DNA of 64,000 nt, taken from assembly GCF_022758885.1 (NCBI RefSeq), contig NZ_JALEBH010000001.1, positions 1,116,001 to 1,180,000 on the forward strand, written 5' to 3'. How positions within the stretch are numbered: the stretch's first letter is position 1; every line of letters starts with the position of its first letter. The notes under the pieces were generated by a model. That model was not told the origin of the DNA, made no database searches, and was given only the letters and a program-made list of their open reading frames with translations. Below are positions 17,814-26,017 of this stretch, in pieces. The DNA comes from Sphingobium sp. BYY-5. GTDB taxonomy: Bacteria > Pseudomonadota > Alphaproteobacteria > Sphingomonadales > Sphingomonadaceae. A program made the position numbers and the translations under genes.

Positions 17814-18449
17814 ATGGAAATCAACGATACGACCCCAACCACCGGCAAACGGGAAGCCCGCAAGCAGGACCGACGGCAGGCCATTATCGAGGCGGCTCGC
17901 CAATCTTTTCTGGAAGCAGGCTATGCGGCCACCTCCATGTCGGGCCTGCTGAAAACCCTGGGTGGTTCGAAGGCGACGCTGTGGGGTTATTTCCGGTCAA
18001 AGGAGGAATTGTTCGCCGCCGTGGTCGAGGACCTCACGGTAACGTTTCTTCAGGAACTGGAACGCGACCTGGCCCTGACCGGCGCGCTTGAACCGACGCT
18101 GACCCGTTTCTGTCGCCGCTTCATGGAATCGCTCTCAGGCCCCGAAGCGCTAGCGACATGGCGCCTTGTGGTCGCGGAAAGCGGTCGTTTCCCGGAAGTT
18201 GGGCGGATATTCTTCGAACAGGCGCCGCGACGCCTTCAATCGGCGCTTCGCCATTATCTGGCCCATAAGATAAATCTGGGAGAGCTGCGCGACGAAGATC
18301 CCGGCAAAATGGCGGAAATGCTGGCCAGTCTCTGCGCGTCGCAGCATACACGAATGCTTTGGGGGGGATCAGATATCGACCTGGCCGACATACACCAGCG
18401 ATCCCAGGAATATACCGCCTATTTCCTGCGCGCCTTCCGCGCGGAGTGA
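17814..18449 (+). CDS. TetR/AcrR-family repressor of the efflux operon
   Basis: A 211-residue regulator. The N-terminal HTH spans about residues 20-65 (IIEAARQSFLEAGYAATSMSGLL then SKATLWGYFRSKEELFAAVV). The C-terminal part resembles the AcrR-type ligand domain. It is divergent from the emr operon with paired operators between them. No ribosome site precedes the ATG, because an operator occupies that position; translation may be leaderless or inefficient. The likely job is repression of both promoters, relieved by a pump substrate. Confidence 0.88.
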   Translation: MEINDTTPTTGKREARKQDRRQAIIEAARQSFLEAGYAATSMSGLLKTLGGSKATLWGYFRSKEELFAAVVEDLTVTFLQELERDLALTGALEPTLTRFCRRFMESLSGPEALATWRLVVAESGRFPEVGRIFFEQAPRRLQSALRHYLAHKINLGELRDEDPGKMAEMLASLCASQHTRMLWGGSDIDLADIHQRSQEYTAYFLRAFRAE

Positions 18450-18485
18450 GGGACAGGCGCTCGACCTTCATCAGAAGGACGGCCA

Positions 18486-19229
18486 TTACCCCATCAGGTG
18501 CGACGCAATAAGCCAGCCGGGCAGCGCGGCCAGCGCCAGAAAGATGCCAAGCGGCACCCGCGCCGTCGGCTGTCGCGCCTGCCCCGTCACCAGCATCACC
18601 ATCAGTCCAAAAAGGGATGCGATCAGCAGGATGAAGGGCAGCGCCTGCCATCCAAACCAGGCGCCCAGCGCACCCAGCAGTTTCGCATCGCCCAGCCCCA
18701 GCCCCTCCCGACCGCGCAGGGCCTTATAGCCAAGGGCAATGGCAAGCAACGCGCCATAGCCGATCGCCGCCCCGATGATCCGGTCCGTCAACATCACATC
18801 GGTCGCCCACAGGCCCAGCGTGAAGCCCAGAAAGGCGAGCGGGTAGGTCAGCGCATCGGGCAGCCAGAAATGCCGCCAGTCGAGCAAGGCGAGCGTCAGC
18901 AACAGCCAACCGAGCAACGCCCAGCCGATTCCGCCCAGATCTGGCACGAAGCCCAGCGCCAACATGCCGATGAAGGCACAGCCCGCCTCCACCCGTCCAT
19001 GAATCGGATCGATCCCTGCGCCGCACGTCCGGCAGCGTCCGCGGCTCAGAAGAGCGCTCAGCAGCGGCACCAGATCGCGTGCAGTCAGGGTTCGACCGCA
19101 GCCGTCGCAGGCGGATCGTCCACGCATGACGCTGCGCCCCTGTGGCCAGCGCAGGATCAGCGTCGCCAGGAAACTGCCAAGGATCGCGCCGGCCAGCGCA
19201 CCGATCAGCGCCGCAACCGGTTGGATCAC
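18486..19229 (-). CDS. gspO: Type II secretion prepilin peptidase
   Basis: A 247-residue polytopic aspartyl protease that cleaves and N-methylates the pseudopilins GspG-K. It has the zinc pair CDGCGR and CRTCGA, the first catalytic Asp in ALLDWRHFWLPDALTYP, and the second in GLGLGDAKLLGALG. The GTG start at 19229 follows GAAGG and overlaps the gspN stop (GTGA). The longer frame upstream is the antisense of gspN. It is the last gene of the gsp operon. Confidence 0.92.
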   Translation of the reverse strand: MIQPVAALIGALAGAILGSFLATLILRWPQGRSVMRGRSACDGCGRTLTARDLVPLLSALLSRGRCRTCGAGIDPIHGRVEAGCAFIGMLALGFVPDLGGIGWALLGWLLLTLALLDWRHFWLPDALTYPLAFLGFTLGLWATDVMLTDRIIGAAIGYGALLAIALGYKALRGREGLGLGDAKLLGALGAWFGWQALPFILLIASLFGLMVMLVTGQARQPTARVPLGIFLALAALPGWLIASHLMG

Positions 19230-19948
19230 AGCGTACCTTCGACCTTCAACAGTTGCGCATTGCCAACGCTGGTGAAACCGATCTGGCCCAGCGTACCGGC
19301 CAGCGCGGGGTCGGCGGTTTCGACCCGCATTTCCGCTACATAGCGCCCCGAACGCCAGATACGCAGATTGATCTTCTCCAATCCCGACTGGCTGACCAGC
19401 GGCAGCAGCAGTGCGTCGCCGTCGCACGTCACCACCCCTGACAGCCCCTGCGACAGGTTCAGTCCCGGAAACTGCCCGGCCATCCGCGCCCGCACCCGTC
19501 CTTCGGCATGACCGCAGCGATCGTCGCTATAATAGGCGCTGACATCCTCCAGCATCAGGCTGCTCAACGGCAGCGGCGCAAAACTCCGGCCCAGCGGCAC
19601 GGCGCCGGTCACGTCATCCACGCCGATGCGACCGAAACCGACCGTCAATGCGCCCTTGATGTCGTCCGGCAGTCCCTTGGTCCGAGCCACGTCGAAGCGG
19701 GCGCGGCCCATCAGCAGCGAAGTCGGCGATAGCCCCGCGCGCACGCTGCCCAACGGCATATTGCCAAGCATCAACTGGTCGACCCGGCCGCTCCATACCG
19801 TGCCGCGCACGTCCCGCGCCGCGATGCCCAGCCGCTCCAGCCCGGCAAGGCCGAGCGCGACACGCATCGGGAAGAAGAAGAACAAACCGAATAGGAGGAG
19901 CAGGATCAGCGCGATCCGACTGCGACGCGAAAGGCGCAGGCCTATCAT
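19226..19948 (-). CDS. gspN: Type II secretion protein N
   Basis: A 240-residue protein with one N-terminal membrane helix (IALILLLLFGLFFFFPM, residues ~12-28) and a beta-rich periplasmic body typical of GspN (RGTVWSGRVDQLMLGNMPLGSV). Its exact role is unsettled and it is absent from some T2SS. The ATG at 19948 overlaps the gspM stop (ATGA). Confidence 0.85.
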   Translation of the reverse strand: MIGLRLSRRSRIALILLLLFGLFFFFPMRVALGLAGLERLGIAARDVRGTVWSGRVDQLMLGNMPLGSVRAGLSPTSLLMGRARFDVARTKGLPDDIKGALTVGFGRIGVDDVTGAVPLGRSFAPLPLSSLMLEDVSAYYSDDRCGHAEGRVRARMAGQFPGLNLSQGLSGVVTCDGDALLLPLVSQSGLEKINLRIWRSGRYVAEMRVETADPALAGTLGQIGFTSVGNAQLLKVEGTL

Positions 19949-20433
19949 CGCGCCTCTCCCCGCACCAGCACCGCCTGTACCGACACGCTGCCCGCCGTGG
20001 GCGATGGCCGTGCGCTCATCGTCTCGACACGTACGCCCTGCCCTTCCAGCCGGGCCAACCAGGAAAAGAGCGCGACCGGCCGGACCGAAGCGATGGCGAT
20101 CTCCATCCGGTCTTCGCCCTGCGCCTGCGCGCGTTCCAGCGTCAGGCCGGCCTCCCCCGCGTCCTGCCCGACAAACTGGTCGAGCGGGATCACGGGGCCA
20201 TTGGCGGCGGGCGTGCGGGGCAGCGCCTTCAACTGCTTCACCGCCGCGCGAACTGCCGCGTTGCGATCGATCGCCTCGCCCAGCGTATCGCGCGCGCTGC
20301 GCTGCGCCCGGTCGAGCGGGGCGATGATGGCGAACCACAAGATCACCCCGGCCAGCAACGCGAACATCACGCCCAGCATATATTGCTCGCGGGTGGAGCG
20401 TTCCGCCCAATAAGTGGCTATCCGTTCGATCAT
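19945..20433 (-). CDS. gspM: Type II secretion protein M
   Basis: A 162-residue inner-membrane assembly-platform protein. A short cytoplasmic N-terminus (MIERIATYWAERSTREQ) precedes one helix (LGVMFALLAGVILWFAII), then a coiled segment and a ferredoxin-like periplasmic domain. It partners GspL. The ATG overlaps the gspL stop by 4 bp. Confidence 0.88.
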   Translation of the reverse strand: MIERIATYWAERSTREQYMLGVMFALLAGVILWFAIIAPLDRAQRSARDTLGEAIDRNAAVRAAVKQLKALPRTPAANGPVIPLDQFVGQDAGEAGLTLERAQAQGEDRMEIAIASVRPVALFSWLARLEGQGVRVETMSARPSPTAGSVSVQAVLVRGEAR

Positions 20434-21548
20434 GAGCGCACCGTAATCTCTGCCAGCGTCCGCCCGCCGGGGTCCTGGGACGGGGTCGCCGTAATCGTGA
20501 AGCCGGCGGCCTGCAGCGCCAGCAACGCCGTGTTGATATCATCCGCCTTGGCCGCTGCCAGCGTTGCACGCACCATTCCGTCGGGATCGCGTGACAGGCT
20601 GGTCAACACGACACCCGGCGCATCCTGCATCGCGGCGAACAACCCGGCGACCGGCGCGGTGAAGGCCCGCCCGCCCGCGCCCCGCGCGGCCAATCGCCCG
20701 TCCATTTCCACCTGCGCCTGCACCACATCGGTGGCTTCGGGCAGCACCTGCTGCGCCAGCGCCAGGCTGTCGCGATCGAGGCGGCTCGCCTCCATATACT
20801 GCCGGGCGGTTGCGACCAGTCCGATCAGAAGGCTGGCGAGCAGGATAAGGCCGCTCCACACCACCATGCGGGCGATCGCCTGCTTGTCCACGGCGCGGCG
20901 CGCGCGCTTGGCGAAATCGCCCTGACGCAGATCGAGCGGCGGCGCGTCGAGCGCGACGATGGCGCGCCCTTCGATGATTCCCGCCGACACATCGGCAATC
21001 GCCGCGTCGCCGACCAGTACAGGCAAGGCCATGTCCGCCGGGAGCGCCATATCCTGACCGCGCAGCACTGCCTCCCCACCGATCACGCCGCGCGTGAACC
21101 CGCTGTCCGGCTCGGGCAGAAGCAGCGGCATGGGAATGATGATGTCCGGGTCCAGCCCGTGATGCTGCGCCCAGAGCAGCCAATGCTGCATATCGGAGCG
21201 GCTGGCGACCGCCACGATATGGGACTTGGCCGGATCGTCATTCTCGTCGGTCGCGGCGAAAAGCTGATCGGACGGCAGCAGTCCCGCCGCCAATGCCGCA
21301 AGACGCGATGCCGCCCGCCCCTGCCGCACGGGCAGGTCGGGATGGAATATCCAGTGCAATGTCACCAACGCGGCCGGCGGCACCAGCAGCACGCGCGCAT
21401 GATCCGGCAGCGCGGCGATCCCGCAGGCGGCCAGCCAGTTCGCGCCCACCCCGGACTGGACCGGTGCGCCGTCCACCACGCGCATCCAGCGCGGCGGCGC
21501 CTGATCCGTTTCAGGCAGGAAGACGATCAGGGCGTCACGGCTGCTCAT
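20430..21548 (-). CDS. gspL: Type II secretion protein L
   Basis: A 372-residue bitopic protein that anchors the ATPase GspE to the membrane. The N-terminal cytoplasmic actin-like domain (residues 1-~230) is followed by one helix (MVVWSGLILLASLLIGLVA, ~245-263) and a periplasmic ferredoxin-like domain. The start at 21548 overlaps the gspK stop (ATGA). The longer upstream frame is antisense to gspK and was rejected. Confidence 0.9.
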   Translation of the reverse strand: MSSRDALIVFLPETDQAPPRWMRVVDGAPVQSGVGANWLAACGIAALPDHARVLLVPPAALVTLHWIFHPDLPVRQGRAASRLAALAAGLLPSDQLFAATDENDDPAKSHIVAVASRSDMQHWLLWAQHHGLDPDIIIPMPLLLPEPDSGFTRGVIGGEAVLRGQDMALPADMALPVLVGDAAIADVSAGIIEGRAIVALDAPPLDLRQGDFAKRARRAVDKQAIARMVVWSGLILLASLLIGLVATARQYMEASRLDRDSLALAQQVLPEATDVVQAQVEMDGRLAARGAGGRAFTAPVAGLFAAMQDAPGVVLTSLSRDPDGMVRATLAAAKADDINTALLALQAAGFTITATPSQDPGGRTLAEITVRS

Positions 21549-22534
21549 GTGCCTGCCCCCCAGCTCCGCCGTACCAGTCTGGCCGGACTTTCCCGCGCGT
21601 CGATCAGCGCCCGCTCGACAACCTGTGTTCCCCCGACATCCACCGAAACATCTACTCCGAAAAATCCCGTGGTCATTTTGACCTGTTCCTGCACCTCGGT
21701 CATCGGCGACAGACCGACGAGCGAGGGCGCCGCCCAGAATTGCACCGTGCTGCCGTAGCCATCCGCAGGCCGCTGCGCCAGCAATTGCCGCGCCTGAGCG
21801 ATGCTCAACTGCCCCGGCAACAACATGGCGAAGAGCGGCGCCTGGCCGGGCAGCAGCGTATTGATGTTGATCGGCGACAAATCCGTGACCGGCAGCGCAC
21901 AAATCCATGGTTTCACCAGATCATATATGGCGGGCGTGATCCCCGCCACCGCCCGCAATTCGCTGGGATCGACCATCATCCGGTTGGCCGCGCGATAGGG
22001 ACGGGCGGCCCGGGCATAATAATCGTCTTCCGCGCCACCAGGCTGGGGAACGCTGTCGCTGTCGATCCAGTCGGCCAGGCTGGCGGACGCCCCCTGCGCC
22101 TGCCGCGCATCCACGCCCAACGCTTCGAGCAACCCCTGGAACTGCGCGACGCCGATCGGGCGAACCTTGAGCGCGGCTTCACTCTCACCACTGACCACGC
22201 TGTTGAGATTGAAACAGTTGCCCGCATCGCTCACCCGCGCGATCGCGACGCCGCCGGGCACCGGGATCGTCTGCGGCGCGCCAAGCCAGCCGCCGGCAAG
22301 CGTGATCTTCGCCGGACTTGAGGCGACCAGATCGCCAATCCGCAGTCGCGCAACCTCCGTGCCCGCATCGGCGTAGGCCCGCGCCTGGTCGACCGCCCCA
22401 CCATTGCCCGTCATGCGCGTCGCCAGCGCCAGCCGCTCCAGCGCAATGGAGGCAACCACGGCCATGACCGCCACCAGCAGCAACACGGTCAGCAGCGCGG
22501 CGCCCTGCTCGCTTTTCCTGCGCGGATCAGCCAC
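21545..22534 (-). CDS. gspK: Type II secretion minor pseudopilin K
   Basis: A 329-residue large pseudopilin that caps the pseudopilus with GspI and GspJ. The leader ends EQG and the hydrophobic N-helix is AALLTVLLLVAVMAVVASIAL. The GspK-specific region (LADWIDSDSVPQPGGAEDDYY, then SPININTLLPGQAP) is present; the family usually binds calcium there. The GTG start at 22534 has GGGAG upstream and overlaps gspJ by 8 bp. An ATG-like start at 22567 would add 11 residues. Confidence 0.92.
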   Translation of the reverse strand: MADPRRKSEQGAALLTVLLLVAVMAVVASIALERLALATRMTGNGGAVDQARAYADAGTEVARLRIGDLVASSPAKITLAGGWLGAPQTIPVPGGVAIARVSDAGNCFNLNSVVSGESEAALKVRPIGVAQFQGLLEALGVDARQAQGASASLADWIDSDSVPQPGGAEDDYYARAARPYRAANRMMVDPSELRAVAGITPAIYDLVKPWICALPVTDLSPININTLLPGQAPLFAMLLPGQLSIAQARQLLAQRPADGYGSTVQFWAAPSLVGLSPMTEVQEQVKMTTGFFGVDVSVDVGGTQVVERALIDARESPARLVRRSWGAGT

Positions 22535-23210
22535 CGACCGCTCCCGCCGTTTCGGCCTGTTTTTCAACCGGCCCCGGCGCCACCAGGAAGGCCAGCGTAA
22601 CGGGCGGCTCCCCAGTGCGCGTCACGGTCATCTCCACCGCTTTCGGCAGTAAATCCGGCTGGGTCGGCGTCCAGTCCTCACGCCATTCACCCTGCGCGTC
22701 GCGAAAGCGCAACGTCACATCCTCGACATGCTCCAGCAGCGCCGCCGGATCGTCGCCCGCCGCGCCGTCCAGCTGCGCATAGGTGCGCCGTTCCAGCCGC
22801 CCCTGCCGGACCCAATATTCGACCTTTTGCAGCGATGGGCGCGCCAGGTCGCCCAGATTGTCCCAGCCGCCGCGCACGAACTGCATCACCGGCTGGCCCT
22901 CACCCTCGCTATGCGCCCAGAAAGCGGGGGCGAGCGTCCCCGCCTCAGTCCGGGTGATGCGTGGTACAGCCTGGCCCAGGTCGCCGGCCAGCGCGCCACC
23001 CGCCCGCTGCACCGCCGCCATATCATCCAACCGCGCCTTGATCTGCGCCTGCGCAGACACGCTGTTGCCCAGCAACAGCACGCCCGCCGCCGCCAGCATG
23101 GCAAAGATCATCAGCGCGACGAGCAGCTCGATCAGAGTGAAGCCCTGTTGGGCGGAACGCTCCAGCGACGTGAAGCCGCGCTCGTCGCGCGAAGGTCGCG
23201 GATGATCCAT
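22527..23210 (-). CDS. gspJ: Type II secretion minor pseudopilin J
   Basis: A 227-residue pseudopilin. The cleavage motif is QQGFTLIELLVALMIFAML, with the conserved Glu at +5. Its leader (DERGFTSLERSAQQG) contains a degenerate copy of the repeat seen in GspI and GspG. The ATG at 23210 shares its first base with the gspI stop (TGATG); a GTG one codon upstream is an alternative. Confidence 0.9.
   Translation of the reverse strand: MDHPRPSRDERGFTSLERSAQQGFTLIELLVALMIFAMLAAAGVLLLGNSVSAQAQIKARLDDMAAVQRAGGALAGDLGQAVPRITRTEAGTLAPAFWAHSEGEGQPVMQFVRGGWDNLGDLARPSLQKVEYWVRQGRLERRTYAQLDGAAGDDPAALLEHVEDVTLRFRDAQGEWREDWTPTQPDLLPKAVEMTVTRTGEPPVTLAFLVAPGPVEKQAETAGAVGG
23137..23162 (-). repeat. Diverged copy of the pseudopilin leader repeat in gspJ
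   Basis: GTGAAGCCCTGTTGGGCGG (plus strand) and flanking bases resemble the repeat tripled in gspI, with a few changes. It encodes the RSAQQGFT part of the gspJ leader. Confidence 0.6.
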
Positions 23211-23614
23211 CACCCCACCACCCGCACGAAGCTCAGCACCACGGGCGATGTGCCTGGCTGGCCGTCAACAGTCAGGTCGACCTGCAACAGGCGCTTGTCG
23301 TCGGTCGCCTTGATGGCGCGGCTCCAGTGCCAGCGACGCCCGCCATTCTCGACATCGCCATCCTCCTCGCCAATCGACGGTGGCGTGGGATCGGTCTGCA
23401 CTTCCACCATCAGATTGCGCGCGACGATCTGCCCCATTGCCTTGCTGTCGAGATCGGCCGCAGTACGCAGCGTGACGCCCTGCAATCGCACCAACGCCAG
23501 CGCCGCGAGACTGAACACCGCCAGCGCCACCAGCATTTCCAGCAGCGTGAAGCCGTGTTCGGCGGAACGCCTGGAAAATAGGAAGCCGTGTTCGGCGGAA
23601 CGCCTCGGAGACAT
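23210..23614 (-). CDS. gspI: Type II secretion minor pseudopilin I
   Basis: A pseudopilin with processing site EHGFTLLEMLVALAVFSLA. The start is uncertain. The ATG at 23614 gives 134 residues and a 23-residue leader, but has no good ribosome site. The frame stays open upstream to a GTG at 23782 (190 residues), through a palindromic repeat pair that separates an AGGAGG motif (around 23770) from any obvious start. The leader contains three tandem copies of an 11-residue unit (SAEHGF-xxx-RR), so three G|F sites precede or form the true cleavage point. Confidence 0.85.
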   Translation of the reverse strand: MSPRRSAEHGFLFSRRSAEHGFTLLEMLVALAVFSLAALALVRLQGVTLRTAADLDSKAMGQIVARNLMVEVQTDPTPPSIGEEDGDVENGGRRWHWSRAIKATDDKRLLQVDLTVDGQPGTSPVVLSFVRVVG

Positions 23615-23635
23615 GAAGCCGTGTTCGGCGGAACA
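23547..23635 (-). repeat. 33-bp tandem repeat (x3) in the gspI leader
   Basis: GAAGCCGTGTTCGGCGGAAC (plus strand) begins at 23549, 23582 and 23615, exactly 33 bp apart, so the reading frame is kept as an 11-codon unit. A further identical core lies in gspG at 24619-24638. Confidence 0.9.
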
Positions 23636-23678
23636 TAGCGGAGACTTCGAACCATGCTCGTGCCTCAAACACTCGTCA

Positions 23679-23753
23679 CCCCGGACTTGATCCGGGGTCC
23701 AGAGCGTCCGATGCCACCCCTGGCCGCCCTGGATGCCGGGGCGAACCCGGCAT
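23679..23753. repeat. REP-like palindrome pair between gspH and gspI
   Basis: Two hairpins, CCCCGGA-loop-TCCGGGG at 23679-23697 and ATGCCGGG-loop-CCCGGCAT at 23733-23753. This is a style of intergenic palindrome common in sphingomonad genomes. It lies between the gspI ribosome-binding-like AGGAGG and the pseudopilin coding region. Confidence 0.8.
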
Positions 23754-23774
23754 GACGGTGAGAGGCCTCCTACT

Positions 23775-24251
23775 TTACCCACCGACCATGACCTTCCCCG
23801 CCATGTCGATGGTCACGGACACCCGCTCGCCTTCGCGCGCCAGGGTCACGGTCAGGGGATCGGTCGGCAGACCAGTGCCGTCGAAGGCGATCTGCTGGCG
23901 GCCATCCTTGCCTACCAGCGCACGGGTGCCGCTCTTCCAATTGGCCGTGGCGAAGGGTTTTTCCTCCAGCGGCGCCCATTGACCGCCCTCGCGGCGCTGG
24001 AAGCCATAGCCGGAGGCGGAAACCCACAAGCCCATGGGACGCGCGGTAACGACCGCTTCGTCGCGCGCGGCGGCAACGCGCGCGGCAAAGCGGTCGGCAT
24101 CATCGACCACCCGGCCGCGCGGATCGGGGATGGCAAGCACAACGGCGGCCGAGATGAAGCCGATGATCGTCAGCACGACCATCAGCTCCAGCAGGGTAAA
24201 TCCGTTTCCGGAACGATCAAAGCTCGCTGGAATAGATATCCGCATTTTCAT
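23775..24251 (-). CDS. gspH: Type II secretion minor pseudopilin H
   Basis: A 158-residue pseudopilin. The leader MKMRISIPASFDRSGNG is followed by FTLLELMVVLTIIGFISAAVVL. This pseudopilin lacks the repeat found in the other leaders. The start at 24251 (or 24245) overlaps the end of gspG by about 30 bp, a longer overlap than elsewhere in the operon; no later ATG/GTG/TTG would leave a proper leader. Confidence 0.88.
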   Translation of the reverse strand: MKMRISIPASFDRSGNGFTLLELMVVLTIIGFISAAVVLAIPDPRGRVVDDADRFAARVAAARDEAVVTARPMGLWVSASGYGFQRREGGQWAPLEEKPFATANWKSGTRALVGKDGRQQIAFDGTGLPTDPLTVTLAREGERVSVTIDMAGKVMVGG

Positions 24252-24789
24252 TCTCGCCGCCCGGCTGGCCATCCGCGCCCAGCGAGCTGATGTCGAACGC
24301 CCCCCTGCGACCCGGCACGGTGTAGATATAGGCGCGGCCCCACGGGTCTTGCGGCAGCTTCTTGATATAACCGCCCCGACGGTAACGCTGCGGCTGGGCG
24401 AGCGAGGCCGGCGGGTTCAACAGCGCCTGCAACCCATCGCTCGCCGCCGGATAGGTCAGGTTATCGAGCCGATACTGCTCCAGCGCCTGCTCGATAGTCG
24501 AAATATCGGCCTTGGCCTTTTCGATGCGCGCAGTGTCGGTCGCGGGGATGACGTTGATCGCGACGATCGTCGCCAGCAGACCGATGATGACGATGACGAC
24601 CATCAGTTCGACCAGTGTGAAGCCGTGTTCGGCGGAACGCCTCACGGGCGTGAAGCCCCGCTCATTGGCACTTGAGCGCGTCCCCGCGAAAGCGGGGACC
24701 CAGGGTTCCGGACACTGCGCTTCGGACTCTGGACTCCTGCTTTCGCAGGAGCACGGGTCAGCCTCATTGTGACGAAATACAAAACGCAT
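24217..24789 (-). CDS. gspG: Type II secretion major pseudopilin G with an abnormally long leader
   Basis: A 190-residue precursor of the main pseudopilus subunit. The processing site is EHGFTLVELMVVIVIIGLL and the GspG signature follows (YRLDNLTYPAASDGLQALL; DPWGRAYIYT). The start at 24789 is well supported (AAGGAG five bases upstream, 10 bp after the gspF stop). This makes the leader about 55 residues instead of the usual 6-20, because a palindromic repeat pair is inserted in frame and translated (as PEPWVPAFAGT and similar). An ERGFTPVRRSAEHGFT duplication of the cleavage region follows it. Confidence 0.9.
   Translation of the reverse strand: MRFVFRHNEADPCSCESRSPESEAQCPEPWVPAFAGTRSSANERGFTPVRRSAEHGFTLVELMVVIVIIGLLATIVAINVIPATDTARIEKAKADISTIEQALEQYRLDNLTYPAASDGLQALLNPPASLAQPQRYRRGGYIKKLPQDPWGRAYIYTVPGRRGAFDISSLGADGQPGGENENADIYSSEL
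24617..24642 (-). repeat. Leader repeat copy in gspG
   Basis: Identical over its core (GAAGCCGTGTTCGGCGGAAC on the plus strand) to the units tripled in gspI. It encodes RRSAEHGFT at the cleavage site. Confidence 0.85.
24681..24751. repeat. REP-like palindrome pair inside the gspG leader
   Basis: Hairpins CCCCGC-GAAA-GCGGGG (24681-24698, with one flanking base each side) and CTCCTGC-TTTC-GCAGGAG (24734-24751) in head-to-head arrangement. They lie downstream of the gspG start codon, so the element is translated in frame. Confidence 0.85.
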
Positions 24790-24799
24790 ATTCACTCCT

Positions 24800-26017
24800 T
24801 CAAGCCCCGGTGAGGCTTTGCAGTTGCAGGATCGGCAACAGGATGGACAGGATGATAACGGCGACAATGCCGCCCATCAGTATGATGATGATCGGCTCCA
24901 ACATCGCCAGCGCCGCCGAGGTGAAGCTATCGAACTCGCGCTCCAGATACTCCGCAGCGCGCTCCAGCATCGTGTCGAGCCGCCCCGCGCTCTCCCCGCT
25001 CGCCGCCAGATAGACCAGCAGCGGCGGAAACACGCCCGCCCTGCGCAGTGCGGCCGACAGGCTGCCGCCGCCCCGGATCGCCTCGACAATCTCGTCAGAT
25101 GCCTTGCGCAGCACCCGGTTGTGGACAGTGTTGGCGGTCAGCGAAAGACCCTCCATCAGGGGCAGACGGCTCGCCACCATGGTCGACAGGGTGCGCGCCA
25201 TGCGCGCGGCGTGCAAATCACGGATCAATCTGCCGAATATAGGCAAACCCAATAACATGGCGTCGAAGCGATACCGGAAAGTCTCGATCTTCAACGCGCG
25301 CCACAAGCCCACGCCCGCCAGCACGATCAGGATCAACAGCAGCCACCAATAGCCCGCAAGAAAAGCGGAGATCGCCATCACCATCCGGGTCAGGAACGGC
25401 AATTCCTGCCCGACCGTATCGAACTGCTCGACCACCTTGGGCACGACGAAAATCATCAGCGCCGCGACCACGAACACGGCAAAGGTCGCCAGCACGGTGG
25501 GATAGGCAATCGCGGTCAGCACCTTGGACCGCATCACCGCCTGCCGCTCCATCAGGTCAGACAGGCGTTCCATGATCGTGGGCAGGCTGCCCGAACTTTC
25601 GCCGGCTGATATCATCGCGCGGTAGAGCGGCGGGAAACTCTTCGGCTCCGCGCCCAGCGCATCGGCCAGCCGCCGCCCTTCCAGCACGCCCGAATGCACC
25701 TTGCCCACGATCGTGCGAACATGATCCTGCTCGCTCTGTCGGCCAATCGTCCGCAGCGATTCCTCCAGCGGACTGACCTGGGTCAGTGTCGCCAGTTGTC
25801 GGGTGAAGAGCGTCAGTTCCTTGGCCGACAGGCGCGGGCTTCGCAGTGACAGGCCTGCCCGCTTGCGCGTAGCCACGACCGCGCCAGGCTCCAGCCGCAC
25901 GATGAACAGTTTGCGCGCGTCGAGCTTTGCCCGCGCATCGTCGACCGTTTCCGCCTTGATCTTCCCAAGACGCTCCTTCCCCGTCGGGTCGATCGCCACA
26001 TAGTCGAAATCAGCCAT
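24800..26017 (-). CDS. gspF: Type II secretion inner-membrane platform protein F
   Basis: A 405-residue polytopic protein with the duplicated GspF domain (first half FTRQLATLTQVSPLEESLRTIGRQ; second half RTLSTMVASRLPLMEGL) and three membrane helices, the last ending in ILLPILQLQSLTGA. It couples GspE action to pseudopilus growth. The start overlaps the gspE stop by 8 bp. Confidence 0.95.
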   Translation of the reverse strand: MADFDYVAIDPTGKERLGKIKAETVDDARAKLDARKLFIVRLEPGAVVATRKRAGLSLRSPRLSAKELTLFTRQLATLTQVSPLEESLRTIGRQSEQDHVRTIVGKVHSGVLEGRRLADALGAEPKSFPPLYRAMISAGESSGSLPTIMERLSDLMERQAVMRSKVLTAIAYPTVLATFAVFVVAALMIFVVPKVVEQFDTVGQELPFLTRMVMAISAFLAGYWWLLLILIVLAGVGLWRALKIETFRYRFDAMLLGLPIFGRLIRDLHAARMARTLSTMVASRLPLMEGLSLTANTVHNRVLRKASDEIVEAIRGGGSLSAALRRAGVFPPLLVYLAASGESAGRLDTMLERAAEYLEREFDSFTSAALAMLEPIIIILMGGIVAVIILSILLPILQLQSLTGA

